Positions 34,733-43,640 of a stretch of 64,000 bases of DNA are shown here, piece by piece (the stretch's first letter is position 1; every line of letters starts with the position of its first letter). This DNA comes from Qaidamihabitans albus (GTDB taxonomy: Bacteria; Actinomycetota; Actinomycetes; Mycobacteriales; Pseudonocardiaceae). Below the pieces are notes generated by a model. The model had not been told where the DNA came from and ran no database searches. It worked only from the letters and a program-made list of their open reading frames with translations. The stretch spans positions 459,599 to 523,598 of the forward strand of contig NZ_JAEHOB010000003.1 in the NCBI RefSeq assembly GCF_016464705.1, read 5' to 3'. Both the position numbers and the translations under genes were made by a program.

Positions 34733-35979
34733 GTCGCCACCCGCCCCGCGGTGCCGGGTACGTCCGGCGGCGCCTGCGGCCGGGCCAGCAGGGCGGCGGC
34801 GAGGGCGAGGTACAGCAGGTAGGGCGAGGCGTCGCCGAGCCCTGCCTCGGTGTAGGAGGTGACCAGGCAGTACGTGACCAGGAATATCGCGCAAGCCCGC
34901 GCGGGCGACGGCGGACGCAGCACCGAGGCGACGAGCAGCGTGCCGAGGAACGCGGCGACGATCACGATACCCAGGTAGCCCTGCTCGTGATAGACGGCGA
35001 GCCAGCTGCTGTCGATCGGCAGCCCGTCGAACGACTTGTCCGTCAGGCCAACCCCGAAGACCTCCTCGCTGACGGTGCGGGGCTGGTCCAGCAGGGCGTC
35101 CCACACCTTCGCCCTGCCGGTGAGGTTGGAGAAGTTCTCATCGGTCTGCCCGCGCTGGAACCAGGCCTGGACGGCCGGCGCGGCGACGACGGCGAGCAGT
35201 CCGGTGCCCGCCACGGTCCAGCCGAAGGCCTTCCGCGCGCGGACGCTGGTGAACAGCAGGGAGAGCCCGGCGATCGCGAGAGCGGCGAGCAGTCCGACGG
35301 TGGCCGTCCTCGTGTGGCTCAGCACGAGCATGGCAGTAGCCGGCCCGGCCACCAGCAGCGCGCTCCGGCCGTCGGTGCGGCGGCTCAGCCAGAGCACCAG
35401 GGTCAGCCCGGCGACAACCGCGGCGTACTGCCCCACCTGGGGCGCGGTGAGCGGCCAGAGCGCGCCGACCAGCCGGCCGCCGTAGCTCTCCGGGAACGCG
35501 AGACCGGGGGAGATGACCATGCCGAGCACCACCGAGACGAGCACCACGCCGAGCACCCGGATGTGCTGCCGGACCAGCGTCAGGCTGCCGTCCCACCAGC
35601 GGGTCAGCAGCCACAGCGTCGCGATGAACACGGCGAAACGCGCGCAGCGGAACAGGGCGCCGAACCCGGATTCGAGATCCGCGCTGGCGATGACGCTCAC
35701 CACCAGCAGCAGCGTCAGCAGCAGGAGGTAAGCGCTCGGGCGGACGCGCAGCCGGGGGTTGAGCAATAGCGCCAGCCCGAACGCCGCGACGAGCGCGCCC
35801 ATGGTCAGCACCTGGGTCACCAGGCGGGGGATGGGGACGACCGTCACCGCGCCGGTGGAGCCGAGGGTGTTCAGGATCAGCAGCGCCCAGATCAGCCCCA
35901 CCAGCCGGGGCGTGGTGCCCCGCACCGGTGCCCGCTGTTCCGCCGGGGCGGCGGGGCCCGTCCGCACGTCGCGCGCCAT
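34729..35979 (-). CDS. O-antigen ligase/Wzy polymerase-like protein
   Basis: 416-residue membrane protein with about ten to eleven helices. The large extracytoplasmic loop (about residues 270-330) has GRAKVWDALLDQPRTVSEEVFGVGLTDKSFDGLPIDSSWLAVYHEQGYLG, which matches the Wzy_C/ligase loop where R and H residues act. In a Wzx/Wzy-dependent pathway it would polymerise repeat units, controlled by the Wzz-like proteins upstream. The start is one base after the beta-helix gene's stop. Ligase rather than polymerase activity cannot be excluded. Confidence 0.84.
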   Translation of the reverse strand: MARDVRTGPAAPAEQRAPVRGTTPRLVGLIWALLILNTLGSTGAVTVVPIPRLVTQVLTMGALVAAFGLALLLNPRLRVRPSAYLLLLTLLLVVSVIASADLESGFGALFRCARFAVFIATLWLLTRWWDGSLTLVRQHIRVLGVVLVSVVLGMVISPGLAFPESYGGRLVGALWPLTAPQVGQYAAVVAGLTLVLWLSRRTDGRSALLVAGPATAMLVLSHTRTATVGLLAALAIAGLSLLFTSVRARKAFGWTVAGTGLLAVVAAPAVQAWFQRGQTDENFSNLTGRAKVWDALLDQPRTVSEEVFGVGLTDKSFDGLPIDSSWLAVYHEQGYLGIVIVAAFLGTLLVASVLRPPSPARACAIFLVTYCLVTSYTEAGLGDASPYLLYLALAAALLARPQAPPDVPGTAGRVAT

Positions 35980-35980
35980 G

Positions 35981-37507
35981 TCAGCCACCGGCCGTCCGCG
36001 CGAACGTGCTGCCCGCGTCCTGCCGGTAGGGCCCGACCTGCCACTGCGACGGGTCGAGGATCCGGCTGGTGTCGTACGGCATGAAGGTCCACGGCCCGGT
36101 GTAGGTGTTGTCGTGCCAGGTGTTGTCCTGCTCGAAGGTGATCGCCTCCTGAACCGCGTCCCGCTGGTACGGCGACCAGTCCGGGTAGGTGCCGTAGTTG
36201 GACAGCAGCGCCATCCGGGCGCACGTCGTCGTGCAGCCGACCGTGCCGGGATCGACGGCGAACCGGTTGTCGTGGATGTCCACGCGCTGCGTCTTCCACC
36301 GGCAGTCGTCGTACAGTGGCTTGGCCGCGATGCCCGGATCCGAGCACCGCTGCTGCTCCGGCACGAGCAGCGTGCAGGTGCCGCTGGAGGTGTTGGCCGG
36401 GCTGTTGCAGAACCGGTCGGCGTTCTCCCACAGTGTGATTCCGGACCAGTTGTCCTCCAGCACGTTGCCATGGATGTCGATCTTTTCGGTGCGGGCGGGG
36501 ACGCGGGGCTCGCCACCGGACTCCGAGATGTAGATGGTGGCGACCGGGAAGTTGTCGGCGCGGTCGGCGAAATCCTTGCCCTGGACCCAGTTGTTCCGGC
36601 GGATCGTGTTGTCCCGGATGACCGCGTTGTAGCTGGTCTCGTAGAAGATCGCGCTGCCGTCGTTGTCCTCGATGAGGTTGCCCTCGATGAGGAAGTCGTT
36701 GTTGTTCGTGTCCGCCCACAGGGCGGTGCCGCGGTTGTCGTGCACCCAGTTGTCCCGGATGTCCGCGCCGTCGACGGCCCAGAACTTGATGCCGCCGGTG
36801 CAGCCGCACCCCGGACTGCGGGCCTCCCAGTCGTCGGTGTTGTTGCCGACGATCTCGTTGCCCTCCACGACCAGGCCGGTGATCGTGTTCCCGGCCTGGT
36901 AGGCGTTCATGCCGTACTGACCGTTGTCCTTCAGGCAGTTGCCGCGCACCTGCTGCCGGGCACCGGCCATCAGCCCGGCGCCCGCGTTGTCCTTGATCGT
37001 GTTGTGCTCGATCACCCAACCGTCACCGGAGTCGTGGTTGACCACGCCCTCGTTCGGCGGTGCGACGAATCCGCGCACCGTCAGGTGTCGGATGGTGACG
37101 TCCTCCGCCTCACCGGTGAGCGCGTAGCGATTGACGCCCCTGCCGTCGAACACCGCTCCCGGCGCGCCGAGATAGGTGTCCCCGTCCTTCGGGGACACCT
37201 GCTCGTACTCGCCGTCGCCCAGCCGATGCGTTCCCGGGGCCAGCCAGAACGTCGTGCCCGGCGGGTGGCTCTCGGTCTTGGCGGCGACGTCGCCGACGAC
37301 GGCCGGATCGACGGTGACGGCGCCGACGGGCGCGGCTGCCGGGCCCGGCTCGGTGTTACCGCACACCGGCCCCGGCCCGGTCACCGCCTTCGGCTCGGGA
37401 ACGGCGTCGGCGCCGGGCTCGGGTGAGCACGCGATCGCCAACAGCGGGGTGAGGGCGCCAAGGAGCACCGCCACGCGGCGGGCACGTCTGCTGGGTCTGG
37501 CCTCCAC
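35981..37507 (-). CDS. Secreted right-handed beta-helix lipoprotein
   Basis: 508 residues. The signal has VEARPSRRARRVAVLLGALTP and the lipobox LLAIAC at Cys27, so it is a lipoprotein. From about residue 85 on come parallel beta-helix rungs with repeated N-x-I and D-N motifs (IEHNTIKDNAGAG, VEGNEIVGNNT, IRDNWVHDN, IEGNLIEDN, IRDNTIRRNNW, IHGNVLEDN). Such helices are found in polysaccharide lyases and mannuronan epimerases. In this operon it may trim or epimerise the polymer outside the membrane. GTG 37507 follows GGGAGGT. I see no motif that proves catalysis; it could also be a structural helix. Confidence 0.82.
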   Translation of the reverse strand: MEARPSRRARRVAVLLGALTPLLAIACSPEPGADAVPEPKAVTGPGPVCGNTEPGPAAAPVGAVTVDPAVVGDVAAKTESHPPGTTFWLAPGTHRLGDGEYEQVSPKDGDTYLGAPGAVFDGRGVNRYALTGEAEDVTIRHLTVRGFVAPPNEGVVNHDSGDGWVIEHNTIKDNAGAGLMAGARQQVRGNCLKDNGQYGMNAYQAGNTITGLVVEGNEIVGNNTDDWEARSPGCGCTGGIKFWAVDGADIRDNWVHDNRGTALWADTNNNDFLIEGNLIEDNDGSAIFYETSYNAVIRDNTIRRNNWVQGKDFADRADNFPVATIYISESGGEPRVPARTEKIDIHGNVLEDNWSGITLWENADRFCNSPANTSSGTCTLLVPEQQRCSDPGIAAKPLYDDCRWKTQRVDIHDNRFAVDPGTVGCTTTCARMALLSNYGTYPDWSPYQRDAVQEAITFEQDNTWHDNTYTGPWTFMPYDTSRILDPSQWQVGPYRQDAGSTFARTAGG

Positions 37508-37530
37508 GGCGGAGCACCTCCCGGATCTCC

Positions 37531-39513
37531 TCAGGTGCCGAACCGCAGCACGGTGGTCAGTGGGTCGATGCCTGCCTGCCCGCTGCCGAGCAGCGTGCAC
37601 GCGGGGACCTTGCGCCCGAAGCCGGGCGAGTACCAGCCCAGCGGCGGGTCCGTCCGCCCGCGGTGCGCCGTCCAGGACAGCTCCGCGGGAAGCTCCAGCA
37701 CCGCGCCGCGCTCGGTGCCGCCGTCCGTCCAGGACAGCAGCGCCGTGTGCCCGGTGAGCTCGGCGGTGATCCGGGGGCCGAGGTGGAAGGCGAGGCGGCA
37801 CGGATGCCTGCCGGGGCCGCGGACCTCGTCCACCACCCGCAGCTCCCGCTCGGCGGGGTCGAGCCGCACCGACCGGCGGTGCACGGCCGCGCGCCGCCTG
37901 CGCGAGTAGCCGTCGTGCTCACCGCTCCAGCGGGCGATGCCGTCCTCCGGTGCGTGCGCGACGACGACCCGGCTGCGGGCGTGCCGGGTCCACAGGAACG
38001 GTCCGCCCGATGTGGACTGATCGCGGCCGTCGAGTTCGAGAGTGTTGTGCCCAAGTGTCGAGCGGAAGTACGAGCGCCATTCCGGTTCGCCGTGGTAGCA
38101 GAAGGTTCCCGGGTCGGCGAGCACGTCGACCCCCTCGTGCCGCACTTCGAGCGAAAGGGCGTCGGCGTGCGCGTGCGCGGCGATCGCGAGGAACCCGTGT
38201 GGCCCCCCGTCGCAGCGGCACCAGATCTCCCCGGACGCCTCCTCGCCCGGCGCGCGCAGCACCGTGAGCCCGGCGTCGGCGAAGTGCGCGGGACGCCGCG
38301 CCGGGCGGGCCGTGTGCACCCGCAGTCCTTCCGTGGCGAGCGAGGTCAGCAGGGGAGTGCGGACGTCGGTACCGGCCGCCGTGGGCCACCAGCCGGTCCG
38401 TCCGAAGAGGACTCCGCCGGTCGCCAGCAGTGAGCCCCAGCGGTCCGTGCCCGTCCCGTCGAGGACCAGGCCGTGCCCGTCGTCGGCGTCGCCCTGGCGC
38501 GGTGGCCGCAACCGGGTGTCCACAATGGCGGCGAGCGCGTCGGTCATGCGCAGCAGCGTCAGCCAGGTCGAGTCCGGCACCGGTGCGCCCGCCGCGTCCG
38601 CCTCCACGGCGGCGGCGAGCCCCAGTTCGAGCACCAGGCCGTGGTACTCGGTGGCCAGCTCGCGGTTGAGGCCGGAGCCGAACGTGTTGCCGCGCAGGTG
38701 CTCGTCCAGTGACCGGGTGGCCTCCGCCCGCCAGCGCGGCGACTCCGGGAACCAGCCGAACGCGCACGCGGCCGCGAGCTGCCCGGCGGCCTCCGCGATC
38801 ACGTGGTTGTTCGCCGAGGAACCGCGGCTCGGGAAGGCGGCCAGCCACCGCTGGTGGAACCAGATCTGGTGCAGGGCCTCGGGATTGTCCTCGAACAGCG
38901 CGGGCGCGTCCGGCCACCGGTCGAGCAGCCTGCGGACCCAGACCCACGACAGCAGCCGGATGCCCAGTTCGATGCCGCTGACCCAGTGCACACCGCGCAG
39001 CGGCGGGTTGGCCGCCCACCACGACTTCAGGTGCTCGGCGACCCGGCTCGCGTAGCGCTCGTCACCGCTGAGCGCGAACGCCGCCGCCAGCACGGTGAGG
39101 TGCTGGTGCCGGGAGGGCTCCCAGATCTGCTTGACGTCCCCGACCGCCTGCTCGTCCCGGTAGGGGATGTCGAAGGCGTAGGCCTCGGCCGGTGCGCTGC
39201 GCCCGGTGCGCGGGTCGTGGCACCAGTCCGGGCTCACCAGGTCGTCCCGCACGACGCCGAAGTACTCGGCGTAGCCGTCCATCAGCCGGTCTGCGGTGGC
39301 CAGCACGCGCTTGGCGGCGTCCGGGTCGACCGCCGCGACCGCCTCGTCACCGAGGACCGCCGGGAACTTCCGGTCCGGCAGCCAGGTGGCGGCGGGCGGC
39401 TCGTCGAGCAGCCCCCGCCAGCGGCGCTTGCGCACGGTGTCGGTGGCGCGCCCGGCGATCTCCCGCGGTCCCATCCGGGACAGCCGCCGCAGGTACCAGC
39501 CCGGGGTCGTCAT
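37531..39513 (-). CDS. Heparinase II/III-like polysaccharide lyase
   Basis: 660 residues with the two-part structure of uronate lyases. The helical N-terminal toroid (to about 370) contains SRGSSANNHVIAEAAGQL with the Asn-His pair near residue 237. The beta-sandwich domain contains AHAHADALSLEVRHEGVDVLADPGTFCYH near residue 450 and FRSTLGHNTLELDG near 490. This family cleaves uronate-containing chains by beta-elimination. No signal peptide is evident, yet related EPS-cluster proteins are similar. It is coupled by ATGA to the bi-domain oxidoreductase. It probably edits or recycles the uronate polymer made by this operon. Confidence 0.88.
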   Translation of the reverse strand: MTTPGWYLRRLSRMGPREIAGRATDTVRKRRWRGLLDEPPAATWLPDRKFPAVLGDEAVAAVDPDAAKRVLATADRLMDGYAEYFGVVRDDLVSPDWCHDPRTGRSAPAEAYAFDIPYRDEQAVGDVKQIWEPSRHQHLTVLAAAFALSGDERYASRVAEHLKSWWAANPPLRGVHWVSGIELGIRLLSWVWVRRLLDRWPDAPALFEDNPEALHQIWFHQRWLAAFPSRGSSANNHVIAEAAGQLAAACAFGWFPESPRWRAEATRSLDEHLRGNTFGSGLNRELATEYHGLVLELGLAAAVEADAAGAPVPDSTWLTLLRMTDALAAIVDTRLRPPRQGDADDGHGLVLDGTGTDRWGSLLATGGVLFGRTGWWPTAAGTDVRTPLLTSLATEGLRVHTARPARRPAHFADAGLTVLRAPGEEASGEIWCRCDGGPHGFLAIAAHAHADALSLEVRHEGVDVLADPGTFCYHGEPEWRSYFRSTLGHNTLELDGRDQSTSGGPFLWTRHARSRVVVAHAPEDGIARWSGEHDGYSRRRRAAVHRRSVRLDPAERELRVVDEVRGPGRHPCRLAFHLGPRITAELTGHTALLSWTDGGTERGAVLELPAELSWTAHRGRTDPPLGWYSPGFGRKVPACTLLGSGQAGIDPLTTVLRFGT

Positions 39514-41723
39514 CGTGGTGTCCGGTTCGGCGAGGCGGTGGGCGCGACGTCGAGCCGCACCGGTGCCCCGGTGCCCAGGCTGGTGTGCACCGCGAGTGTG
39601 GCCAGCGTGGTCGCGGCCAGCGAGCCGAGCGGCACCGGCATCGGGCCGCCGGTGCGTACCGCCCGCAGGAACGCGTCCAGCTCGCCCGCCTGGCCCTTGT
39701 CCCGGCCGTGCGGCAGGCGTGGGCTCTTCGAACGCCTGCGGCCGTACAGCGTCGCGCGCTGGAAGTCGTCGAACCGCAGCACCTTGCCGTCGGCGACGAT
39801 GTCGATGGTCTCCTTCGGGAAGCCCTTGGCGCCGCTGGTGACGTAGCTGATCACCGCCGTGGAGCCGTCCGGGTAGCTCAGCATGACCTGCAGGTCGGCC
39901 TGGCCCGGCGTGGCGCAGGCGTGGACCGAGACCGGGTCGCCGTCCAGCAGCCAGCTCACCGTGTCGATGAAGTGCCCGCCCTCACCGGCGAAGCGGGTGC
40001 CCTCGCTGCCCTGGCGGTCGTACCAGCTTCCGTGCTCCAGCTTTCCCGCGTTGACCAGGTACCGCACGGACGCGGGGCCGACCCGCTGCCCGAAGCGTCC
40101 CTTCGCGCGGCGCAGCAGCGGCGCGAACCGGCGGTTGAAACCCACCTGCAGCCGGTCGTTGCCCGACTCCTCGATGGCGGCCAGCACCGCGGCCAGCTCC
40201 GCCTCGCTGAGCGCGAGCGGCTTCTCCACGAACACGGCCTTCCCGGCGAGCAGCGCGCGGCGGGTCAGCTCGGCGTGCGAGCTGTGCCTGGTCACCACGA
40301 ACACGGCGTCGACGGCCGGGTCGGTGAGTACGGCCTCGACATCGGTCGAGGCTTCGGCGAAGCCGAACCTCCGCTTGGCGTTGGCGGCCGACAGCGCCGA
40401 GGTGGTGACGACCCGCGACAGCTCGGCGTCGTCCCGTTCGGCCAGGTGCGGCAGCAGCATCGACGACGCGTAGTTGCCCGCGCCGACGAAGGCGATCCGT
40501 ACCGCCCGGTCGCCTCGTGAGTGCCTACGCGAGTTAGAACTCACGTGGGCACTCACGACCCTCGTGCTGGGTTCCGCCGGGGCGGTGGGCTCCCCGGGCT
40601 CCCTCGGGTAGCGGAACAGGACGGCGACCGCCTTCAGCTCGCCCTCGTTCAGCCGCCGGTAGGTGTCGACGGCGGCGGAGAAGTCCGCCACGTGCGAGAT
40701 CAGCGGCTCCACGGCGATGCGGCCCCGGCCGAGGAGGTCGACGAAGCACTCCAGGTTGCGCCGCTCGGTCCAGCGCACGTAGCCGATCGGGTAGTCCCTG
40801 CCCTCCAGCTCGTACTCCGCGTCGTAGCGGCCCGGTCCGTAGGAGCGGGAGAAGCGGACGTCGAGCTCCTTCTCGTAGTAGGCGTTCCACGGAAGGTCGA
40901 GGCTGCACTTGCCGATGTCGACGACCCGGCCCCGGTCGCGGCTCAGCCGGGCCGCCAGCTCCACCGGCTCGTTGGTGGCGCCACCGGCGGCCAGATAGAC
41001 CTGGTCCACGCCGTGGCCGCCGGTCAGCTCAGCGGCCGCCGTGTCCACCACACCCGAGCCGGGATCGCCGCACACCAGCGCGCCGAGCCGCTCGGCCAGC
41101 GCGCACCGGCCGGGATCGGGATCGACGCCGAGGACCCGGACCCCGGAGGCCACCAGCAGCTGCACCACGAGCTGCCCGATCAGCCCGAGCCCGATCACCA
41201 GCGCCACGTCGCCGAGCTGCGGCTCCCCGCGCCGCACCCCCTGCATGGCGATCGAGCCGACCGTGCCGAACGCCGCGTGCCGCGGGTCGACGCCGGCCGG
41301 GACGCGGCAGTACAGGTTCTTGGGCACCCAGTTCAGCTCGGCGTGCAGCGCGTGCTCGTTGCCCGCGCAGGCCACCAGGTCCCCGACGGCGACATCGTCG
41401 ATGCCTGCGCCGACCTGCTCCACCACGCCGCACAGCGAGTAGCCGAGCGGGGTGTAGGAGTCGAGCCGGTTCGTCACCTTGCGGTAGGTGGCGGCGAGCC
41501 CGTTGCCCGCCACGCTCTGCGCGACCTTGGCGACCTGGTCCGGCCGGGCGCGTGCCTTGGCCAGCAACGACATGCTCGCCTCGGAGACCTTCATCAGCTC
41601 GGTACCGGTGGAGATCAGCGAGAACGCCGTGCGGACCAGCACACCACCCGGCTTGCACGCGGGCGCCGGTACGTCGAGGAGGGCGAGCTCGCCGCTCTTG
41701 TAGTTCTGGACAACCTGTTTCAC
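39510..41723 (-). CDS. Bi-domain oxidoreductase (MDR + Gfo/Idh/MocA)
   Basis: 737 residues in one frame. Residues 1-385 are a zinc-type alcohol dehydrogenase (MDR) domain with VALVIGLGLIGQLVVQLL as NAD fold. Residues about 405-737 are Gfo/Idh/MocA, starting VRIAFVGAGNYASS, with VEKPLALSEAEL and GGHFIDTVSW. This fused architecture is a known exopolysaccharide-cluster family, probably oxidising a sugar nucleotide. The linker, about residues 389-404, is encoded by a 46-bp palindrome in its one open minus-strand frame. No start codon lies next to the second domain (its upstream codon is GTA), so it is a true fusion. GTG 41723 overlaps the asnB-like stop. Confidence 0.87.
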   Translation of the reverse strand: MKQVVQNYKSGELALLDVPAPACKPGGVLVRTAFSLISTGTELMKVSEASMSLLAKARARPDQVAKVAQSVAGNGLAATYRKVTNRLDSYTPLGYSLCGVVEQVGAGIDDVAVGDLVACAGNEHALHAELNWVPKNLYCRVPAGVDPRHAAFGTVGSIAMQGVRRGEPQLGDVALVIGLGLIGQLVVQLLVASGVRVLGVDPDPGRCALAERLGALVCGDPGSGVVDTAAAELTGGHGVDQVYLAAGGATNEPVELAARLSRDRGRVVDIGKCSLDLPWNAYYEKELDVRFSRSYGPGRYDAEYELEGRDYPIGYVRWTERRNLECFVDLLGRGRIAVEPLISHVADFSAAVDTYRRLNEGELKAVAVLFRYPREPGEPTAPAEPSTRVVSAHVSSNSRRHSRGDRAVRIAFVGAGNYASSMLLPHLAERDDAELSRVVTTSALSAANAKRRFGFAEASTDVEAVLTDPAVDAVFVVTRHSSHAELTRRALLAGKAVFVEKPLALSEAELAAVLAAIEESGNDRLQVGFNRRFAPLLRRAKGRFGQRVGPASVRYLVNAGKLEHGSWYDRQGSEGTRFAGEGGHFIDTVSWLLDGDPVSVHACATPGQADLQVMLSYPDGSTAVISYVTSGAKGFPKETIDIVADGKVLRFDDFQRATLYGRRRSKSPRLPHGRDKGQAGELDAFLRAVRTGGPMPVPLGSLAATTLATLAVHTSLGTGAPVRLDVAPTASPNRTPR
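40514..40559. repeat. 46-bp palindrome, copy 6, inside a CDS
   Basis: CTCGTGAGTG...CACTCACGAC with core CGAGTTAGAACTCA. Unlike the other copies it lies inside a gene, in the linker of the bi-domain oxidoreductase. On the minus strand it is read V-V-S-A-H-V-S-S-N-S-R-R-H-S-R, the only minus-strand frame without a stop. Confidence 0.92.
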
Positions 41724-43636
41724 TGTGTTCCTTCGGTCGCGCTGCGGTACCAGTACTCGAGGGTCAGTACGTGCCAGAGGTGCTTCGAGCGGTCCTCCTG
41801 CCCGGAGGCGTCCTCGGCGGCGAGCCGCCGCAACGCGTCGCGCCGCAGGAAGCCGGAGTTCACCAGGGCGCCGTCTTCGATGACCTCGCCCACCAGCGGC
41901 GCCAGGTCCCGGCTCATCCAGGCCCGCAGCGGCGCGCTGAACAGTCCCTTCGGCCGGTGCACGATCTCGGCGGGCAGGATCGACTCCGCGGCCTGCTTCA
42001 GCGCGGCCTTGCCCTGGCGCCCGGCGATCTTGCGGTGGCCCGGGACGCTGAACGCCGCCTTCACCACCTCGACGTCCACGAACGGCACCCGCACCTCGGT
42101 GGAGGCGGCCATGCTCGACCGGTCGGTGTAGGCGAGGTTGAGACCGGGCAGGAACATCCGGGCGTCGGCGAGGCACATGCGGTTGACGGCGTCGCTCAGC
42201 GCGTTGTCGTGGTAGGTGTCGGCGTGCTCGGTGAGCACGTCGTCCACGGTGTCCGCCAGGTCGGGACTGATCAGCCCGAGCAGCTCCTGCCGGTCGTACA
42301 TCGTGTAGCTGCGGCGGAACGCCGTCTCCTCCGGCAGTTCGGCGAAGGAGAGGAATCGCTTGGCGAAGCGCACCGACCGGAACCCGCGGCGCGAGGTGGC
42401 CACCGGAAGCCTGCCGACCGCCGAGGCGAGTGGCCGCCGCAGTGCCCGGGGCAGCCGCTGGTAGCGCACCGCCAGCAGGTTCGCCAGGTGCTTGCGGTAC
42501 CCGGCGAACAGCTCGTCGGCGCCCATGCCGGAGAGCATGACCTTGACCCCGGCCTCCCTGGCGGCCGAGCAGATCAGGAACGTGTTGATCGCCGCCGGGT
42601 CGCCGATCGGCTCGTCGAGGTGATAGGCCATCCGCGGCAGCAGGTCCAGCACCCGCGGCGCGATCTCGATCTCGTGCAGGTCTATGCCGAACCGGGCGGC
42701 CACCTGCCGGGCGTAGCGCAGGTCGTCGGGCATCGCCTCGAACTTGGCGTCCTCGGCCCGGAACCCGATGGTGTAGGCGGAGATGCCGGGCCGGTGGCGG
42801 GCGGCGAGCGCGGTCAGGTAACTGGAGTCCAGCCCGCCGGAGAGGAAGGTGGCCACCGGCACGTCGGAGAGCAGGTGCTTGCGCGTCGACTCGGCGATGA
42901 TCGCGTCCAGATCCGGCCACAGTGCGGAATCCTGCGCGGCCGCCTCGCCCTCCGCGGCCACCTCGGCCAGTGAGTAGAACCGGCCCTGCTCGGTCCGCCC
43001 GTCCGGGCGGAAGCGCAGCCAGCTGCCCGGCGGCAGCTTCTCCGCCTCGCGGAACGCGCAGCGGCCGTCCGGCACCCAGTAGTAGAGCAGCGAGGCCACC
43101 AGCGCGGCCTCGTCGACCCGCAGCGTCCCGCCCAGCTCCCCGGCGAGCGCCTTGAGCTCCGAGGCGAACACCACACCACCGCCGCGGCGGACGAGGAACA
43201 GCGGCTTGATGCCGAGCTGGTCGCGGACCAGCACCAGCTCGCCGGTGCGCTCGTCGAACACCGCGAACGCGAACATGCCGCGCAGCCGGGGCAGGCAGCC
43301 GGTGCCCCAGCGCCGCCACGCCTCCAGCAGCACCTCGGTGTCGGAGGTGCCGCGGAAGCGCACCCCGGCGCCTTCGAGCTCGGCCCGCAGCTCAGGTGCG
43401 TTGTAGAGCTCTCCGTTGTAGGCCAGCGCGAGGCCACCGGAGACCATCGGCTGCGCCCCGGTCCCGGACAGGTCGATGATCGACAGCCTGCGGTGTCCGA
43501 GGTGGACATCGCCGGGCCCCGCGGGGTGCTCGTAGCGGCCCGCGCCGTCGGGCCCGCGGTGGGCCAGCGTCTTGGTCAACCGCTCGGTCAGCGGGCCGCC
43601 GTCCGGCCAGAGGTAGGTGCCTGCGATGCCGCACAT
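41720..43636 (-). CDS. asnB: Asparagine synthase (glutamine-hydrolysing)-like
   Basis: 638 residues. Cys2 is the amidotransferase nucleophile (MCGIAG), HRGPDG at 26-31 and YNGELYN complete the glutaminase site, and the synthetase PP-loop is SGGLDSS at 266-272 with MLSGMGADELFAGYRKH near 400. Both domains look complete, in contrast to the lasso cyclase. In polysaccharide operons AsnB-like enzymes amidate hexuronates (as proposed for WbpS), which fits the uronate dehydrogenase in this operon. True asparagine synthesis is the alternative. The start is fixed by Cys2, 4 bp after the Wzz gene stop. Confidence 0.9.
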   Translation of the reverse strand: MCGIAGTYLWPDGGPLTERLTKTLAHRGPDGAGRYEHPAGPGDVHLGHRRLSIIDLSGTGAQPMVSGGLALAYNGELYNAPELRAELEGAGVRFRGTSDTEVLLEAWRRWGTGCLPRLRGMFAFAVFDERTGELVLVRDQLGIKPLFLVRRGGGVVFASELKALAGELGGTLRVDEAALVASLLYYWVPDGRCAFREAEKLPPGSWLRFRPDGRTEQGRFYSLAEVAAEGEAAAQDSALWPDLDAIIAESTRKHLLSDVPVATFLSGGLDSSYLTALAARHRPGISAYTIGFRAEDAKFEAMPDDLRYARQVAARFGIDLHEIEIAPRVLDLLPRMAYHLDEPIGDPAAINTFLICSAAREAGVKVMLSGMGADELFAGYRKHLANLLAVRYQRLPRALRRPLASAVGRLPVATSRRGFRSVRFAKRFLSFAELPEETAFRRSYTMYDRQELLGLISPDLADTVDDVLTEHADTYHDNALSDAVNRMCLADARMFLPGLNLAYTDRSSMAASTEVRVPFVDVEVVKAAFSVPGHRKIAGRQGKAALKQAAESILPAEIVHRPKGLFSAPLRAWMSRDLAPLVGEVIEDGALVNSGFLRRDALRRLAAEDASGQEDRSKHLWHVLTLEYWYRSATEGTQ

Positions 43637-43640
43637 GTGC

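Noticed and set aside
39510-43319. A continuous 1269-codon minus-strand frame that could be read as a giant protein
   Set aside because: The part above 41723 is arginine-rich shadow of the AsnB-like gene in another frame. The real gene starts at GTG 41723 with a coupled overlap.
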